From positions 1 through 6,596 of the forward strand of contig JAOZMT010000123.1 of the NCBI GenBank assembly GCA_029934175.1: 6,596 bases of DNA, written 5' to 3'. The notes beneath the pieces are model-generated. The model searched no databases. It saw only the letters and a list, made by a program, of their open reading frames with translations, and had not been told where the DNA came from. Shown here piece after piece: positions 6,429-6,596 of the stretch (positions are counted from its first letter, which is position 1; the number at the start of each line of letters is the position of its first letter). This DNA is from Victivallales bacterium. GTDB taxonomy: Bacteria > Verrucomicrobiota > Lentisphaeria > Victivallales > JAUVCU01. The position numbers and the translations under genes were made by a program.

Positions 6429-6468
6429 AAAAAAAAGCCCTTACACTTAGTTAAGCATAAGGACTTTT
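6429..6468 (-). terminator. Intrinsic terminator upstream of the lipoprotein-ppdK block
   Basis: Arms AAGCCCTTA (6435-6443) and TAAGGACTT (6458-6466) pair. On the minus-strand RNA the single mismatch becomes a G-U pair, giving a continuous stem, with an inner CTT/AAG stem (6446-6448 / 6453-6455) beyond a small internal loop. Eight A on the plus strand (6429-6436) give a U8 tract on the minus strand, the outermost bases also able to pair with the CTTTT on the other side. It should end a minus-strand transcript entering from beyond the right edge. The plus-strand side is also T-rich (TTTTATTTC), so weak bidirectional use is possible. Confidence 0.75.
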
Positions 6469-6596
6469 ATTTCATTCTATTAAATCAAGAATTTTTAACA
6501 TATTATAAAAATGAGTTTTTCTGAATTTTATACTGTGAACAGTTGAAAAATATACTTTTTGAAAGATGATAACAATTGCTATTTTTGATTTTATAA

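Noticed and set aside
6342..6524. Plus-strand open frame of 60 codons
   Set aside because: It runs across the candidate promoter and the terminator hairpin, is dominated by Lys/Asn/Phe from AT-rich DNA, and lacks a convincing ribosome-binding site.

Overview
The window is a strongly AT-rich piece of bacterial chromosome in which every convincing gene lies on the minus strand. Transcription therefore runs from high to low coordinates. Two predicted lipoproteins with N-terminal signal peptides and a RecBCD-type RecD point to a Gram-negative (diderm) bacterium. A pyruvate,phosphate dikinase (PPDK) of the bacterial type fits a fermentative or host-associated lifestyle. I cannot place the organism more precisely from sequence alone. 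No rRNA, tRNA, CRISPR array or complete insertion sequence is present.

Right part (about 5816-6596), in transcription order: an intrinsic-terminator hairpin (6429-6468) separates this block from whatever lies beyond the right edge. A plausible sigma70-type promoter (6378-6405) then drives a small putative lipoprotein gene (5863-6330). The large ppdK gene (3131-5815) follows 47 bases later and may share that transcript. PPDK interconverts pyruvate and phosphoenolpyruvate using ATP/AMP and Pi/PPi. It is complete, with all catalytic motifs visible, and is clearly richer in G+C than its neighbours.

Middle (2886-3130): this 245-base gap is the most interesting part. It holds a 14-bp perfect hairpin plus T-tract (2891-2927), which should terminate the ppdK transcript. 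Next to it is a roughly 170-bp structured insert with near-terminal inverted repeats (CACACGAG / CTCGTGTG), bounded by 8-base direct repeats AGGTTATA. Inside the insert are an octamer repeat (AATCCANN) and a 15-bp perfect hairpin. Removing the insert in thought leaves a normal terminator about 25 bases after the ppdK stop codon, which suggests a small MITE-like insertion. A structured RNA is the main alternative.

Left part (68-2885): a compact three-gene cluster. It encodes a small membrane protein with a C-x2-C...C-x2-H putative metal site (168 aa), a coiled-coil lipoprotein (151 aa, 20 bases downstream) and RecD (612 aa, overlapping the lipoprotein gene by ATGA). Finding recD as the last gene of a cluster with envelope proteins, and no recB or recC in the window, is unusual. 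The cluster starts only 12 bases after the terminator hairpin and its first gene has no visible ribosome-binding site, so how it is expressed is an open question.
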